Source: Bacillota bacterium
GTDB lineage: Bacteria > Bacillota > Clostridia > Lachnospirales > CAG-274
Direction of reading: 5' to 3'
DNA: 15,354 nucleotides
Assembly (NCBI GenBank): GCA_017627115.1
Contig: JAGAHK010000323.1
Location: 1 to 15,354, forward strand
Of this stretch, positions 14,605 to 15,354 are shown piece after piece. How positions within the stretch are numbered: the stretch's first letter is position 1; every line of letters begins with the position of its first letter. The position numbers and the translations under genes were made by a program. The notes beneath the pieces were generated by a model. It was not told where the DNA came from and did no database searches. It worked only from the letters and a program-made list of their open reading frames with translations.

Positions 14605-15354
14605 TCAATCAAGAATATCATTCTGAAACCTTGACAGATGCTCAAACGGCAAGATCTGTCTGCCTCTGAAAAGCCCGCATCCGTCATTTATAAGGTGGTT
14701 GTTATATGCTTTGAACATATTGACATCTATTTTTGAAAGGTCGAGTTCCTGTAATTTTATCAGACGCTCATAAGCCTCGTCAAAATATATGCACTCTCCC
14801 TCGGGAATTATATCCCGCCTTGAACGGCTTGATTCCTGCTGCTGTTCATATCCAAAGTGATTTGCATCGCCTATCTCCGCATAATCATCCATATCTTTTG
14901 TACGAAGCTGTACTTCGGTAAAACACCTTGCAAGATTATCATAAAATGTTATATGCAGCGATTGGTAGCCCGATGGACGCGGAAACGCTATATAGTCACG
15001 GTAGTTTTCTCTTACATTTTCACTTAAATAAGGCGAGGCTTTTTTATTGTCAAAACCTGAGATCTCGGCAGTAAACCCTCTCTCTTCCAAAAATTCGGGC
15101 AGTATCTCCGCAATTTCATAAAGATATTTAAGTTCGGTCTTTTCTCTTTCTTCAAGATTTTCTACATGGCAAACAGGCAAAGAAATAACTATTCTGTAAG
15201 CTATAAGGTCTCTGAAACGCATAAGATTATTTTTTATTTCCGCTTCCGTCGGATATTTCCCGTTATTTTTGTAGTTATCGTATATGTACTTTAAAATATA
15301 TCCGTTAAATTTTTCTTCGACCCTTATCAGCGATTTTATCCGCCCCTTAAAAGT
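14605..15354 (-). CDS. RelA/SpoT-type (p)ppGpp synthetase domain protein (partial at right edge)
   Basis: This alarmone synthetase transfers pyrophosphate from ATP to GDP/GTP. The minus-strand frame is open to the window edge (first full codon 15352-15354). 249 residues are visible and the real start is outside; the ATG at 15220-15222 is internal, since family sequence continues above it (GRIKSLIRVEEKF, then NNLMRFRDLIAYRIV). Synthetase features are an Asp in RFRDLIAYRI, the nucleotide-stacking Tyr in RPSGYQSLHI, and Glu in EVQLRT followed by MDDYAEIGDANHFGYE, the equivalent of MHxxAExGxAxHWxYK. About 90 residues follow, mostly charged, with no TGS or ACT domain. This suggests a single-domain or unusual long alarmone synthetase rather than full Rel. 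Whether a hydrolase domain lies upstream cannot be seen. It is convergent with, and so independent of, the antiporter operon. Confidence 0.85.
   Translation of the reverse strand, partial: TFKGRIKSLIRVEEKFNGYILKYIYDNYKNNGKYPTEAEIKNNLMRFRDLIAYRIVISLPVCHVENLEEREKTELKYLYEIAEILPEFLEERGFTAEISGFDNKKASPYLSENVRENYRDYIAFPRPSGYQSLHITFYDNLARCFTEVQLRTKDMDDYAEIGDANHFGYEQQQESSRSRRDIIPEGECIYFDEAYERLIKLQELDLSKIDVNMFKAYNNHLINDGCGLFRGRQILPFEHLSRFQNDILD

Noticed and set aside
15220..15222. ATG at 15220-15222 (minus strand) as the start of the RelA/SpoT gene
   Set aside because: The same frame stays open for 44 more codons to the window edge and contains sequence typical of the synthetase domain (GRIKSLIRVEEKF).

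Overview
The window looks like chromosome from an AT-rich anaerobic Firmicute, probably a gut-type Clostridium relative. The reasons are tightly packed same-strand genes, strong AGGAGG-type ribosome sites, a textbook TTGACA-17-TATTAT promoter, a Gram-positive-style lipoprotein binding protein, and an oxygen-independent polyamine/GABA pathway. Taxonomy is inferred from style only. No rRNA, tRNA, insertion sequence, phage gene or CRISPR array was seen.

Region A (1-7723, + strand) is a polyamine import and degradation operon. It holds the end of potB, then potC and potD (polyamine ABC importer), a putrescine aminotransferase (patA-like), an aldehyde dehydrogenase suited to 4-aminobutyraldehyde, a GABA aminotransferase (gabT), and an iron-dependent alcohol dehydrogenase suited to reducing succinate semialdehyde to 4-hydroxybutyrate. 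Read in order, they take putrescine to GABA, then succinate semialdehyde, then 4-hydroxybutyrate. The last gene carries an in-frame TGA at 7421-7423, where the family has a near-invariant glycine directly after a metal-binding histidine. It is either a fresh nonsense mutation, a sequence error or a recoding site.

Region B (7724-7873) is a control region. It has a weak terminator-like hairpin after the dehydrogenase, a consensus sigma-A promoter, and an 18-bp stem-loop with a U-rich tail starting almost at the predicted +1. This resembles a promoter-proximal attenuator.

Region C (7874-14546, + strand) is a second operon of seven genes, mostly coupled by 4-base ATGA overlaps or short gaps. The genes are a circularly permuted ATP-grasp ligase, an Alpha-E protein, a transglutaminase-like cysteine protease, an intact AstE/AspA-type zinc hydrolase, a second AstE/AspA-like protein that has lost its zinc and catalytic residues, a PuuD-type gamma-glutamyl hydrolase (class I amidotransferase fold), and a CPA2 cation/proton antiporter. 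The first three are a known but biochemically unassigned trio predicted to make amide or peptide bonds. The following genes are amide-cleaving enzymes. Next to a putrescine/GABA operon, the set suggests synthesis and turnover of an amide conjugate, possibly of GABA or a polyamine, but the substrate is not shown by the sequence.

Region D (14545-15354): a bidirectional terminator separates operon C from a convergent RelA/SpoT-type (p)ppGpp synthetase gene on the minus strand that runs off the right edge.
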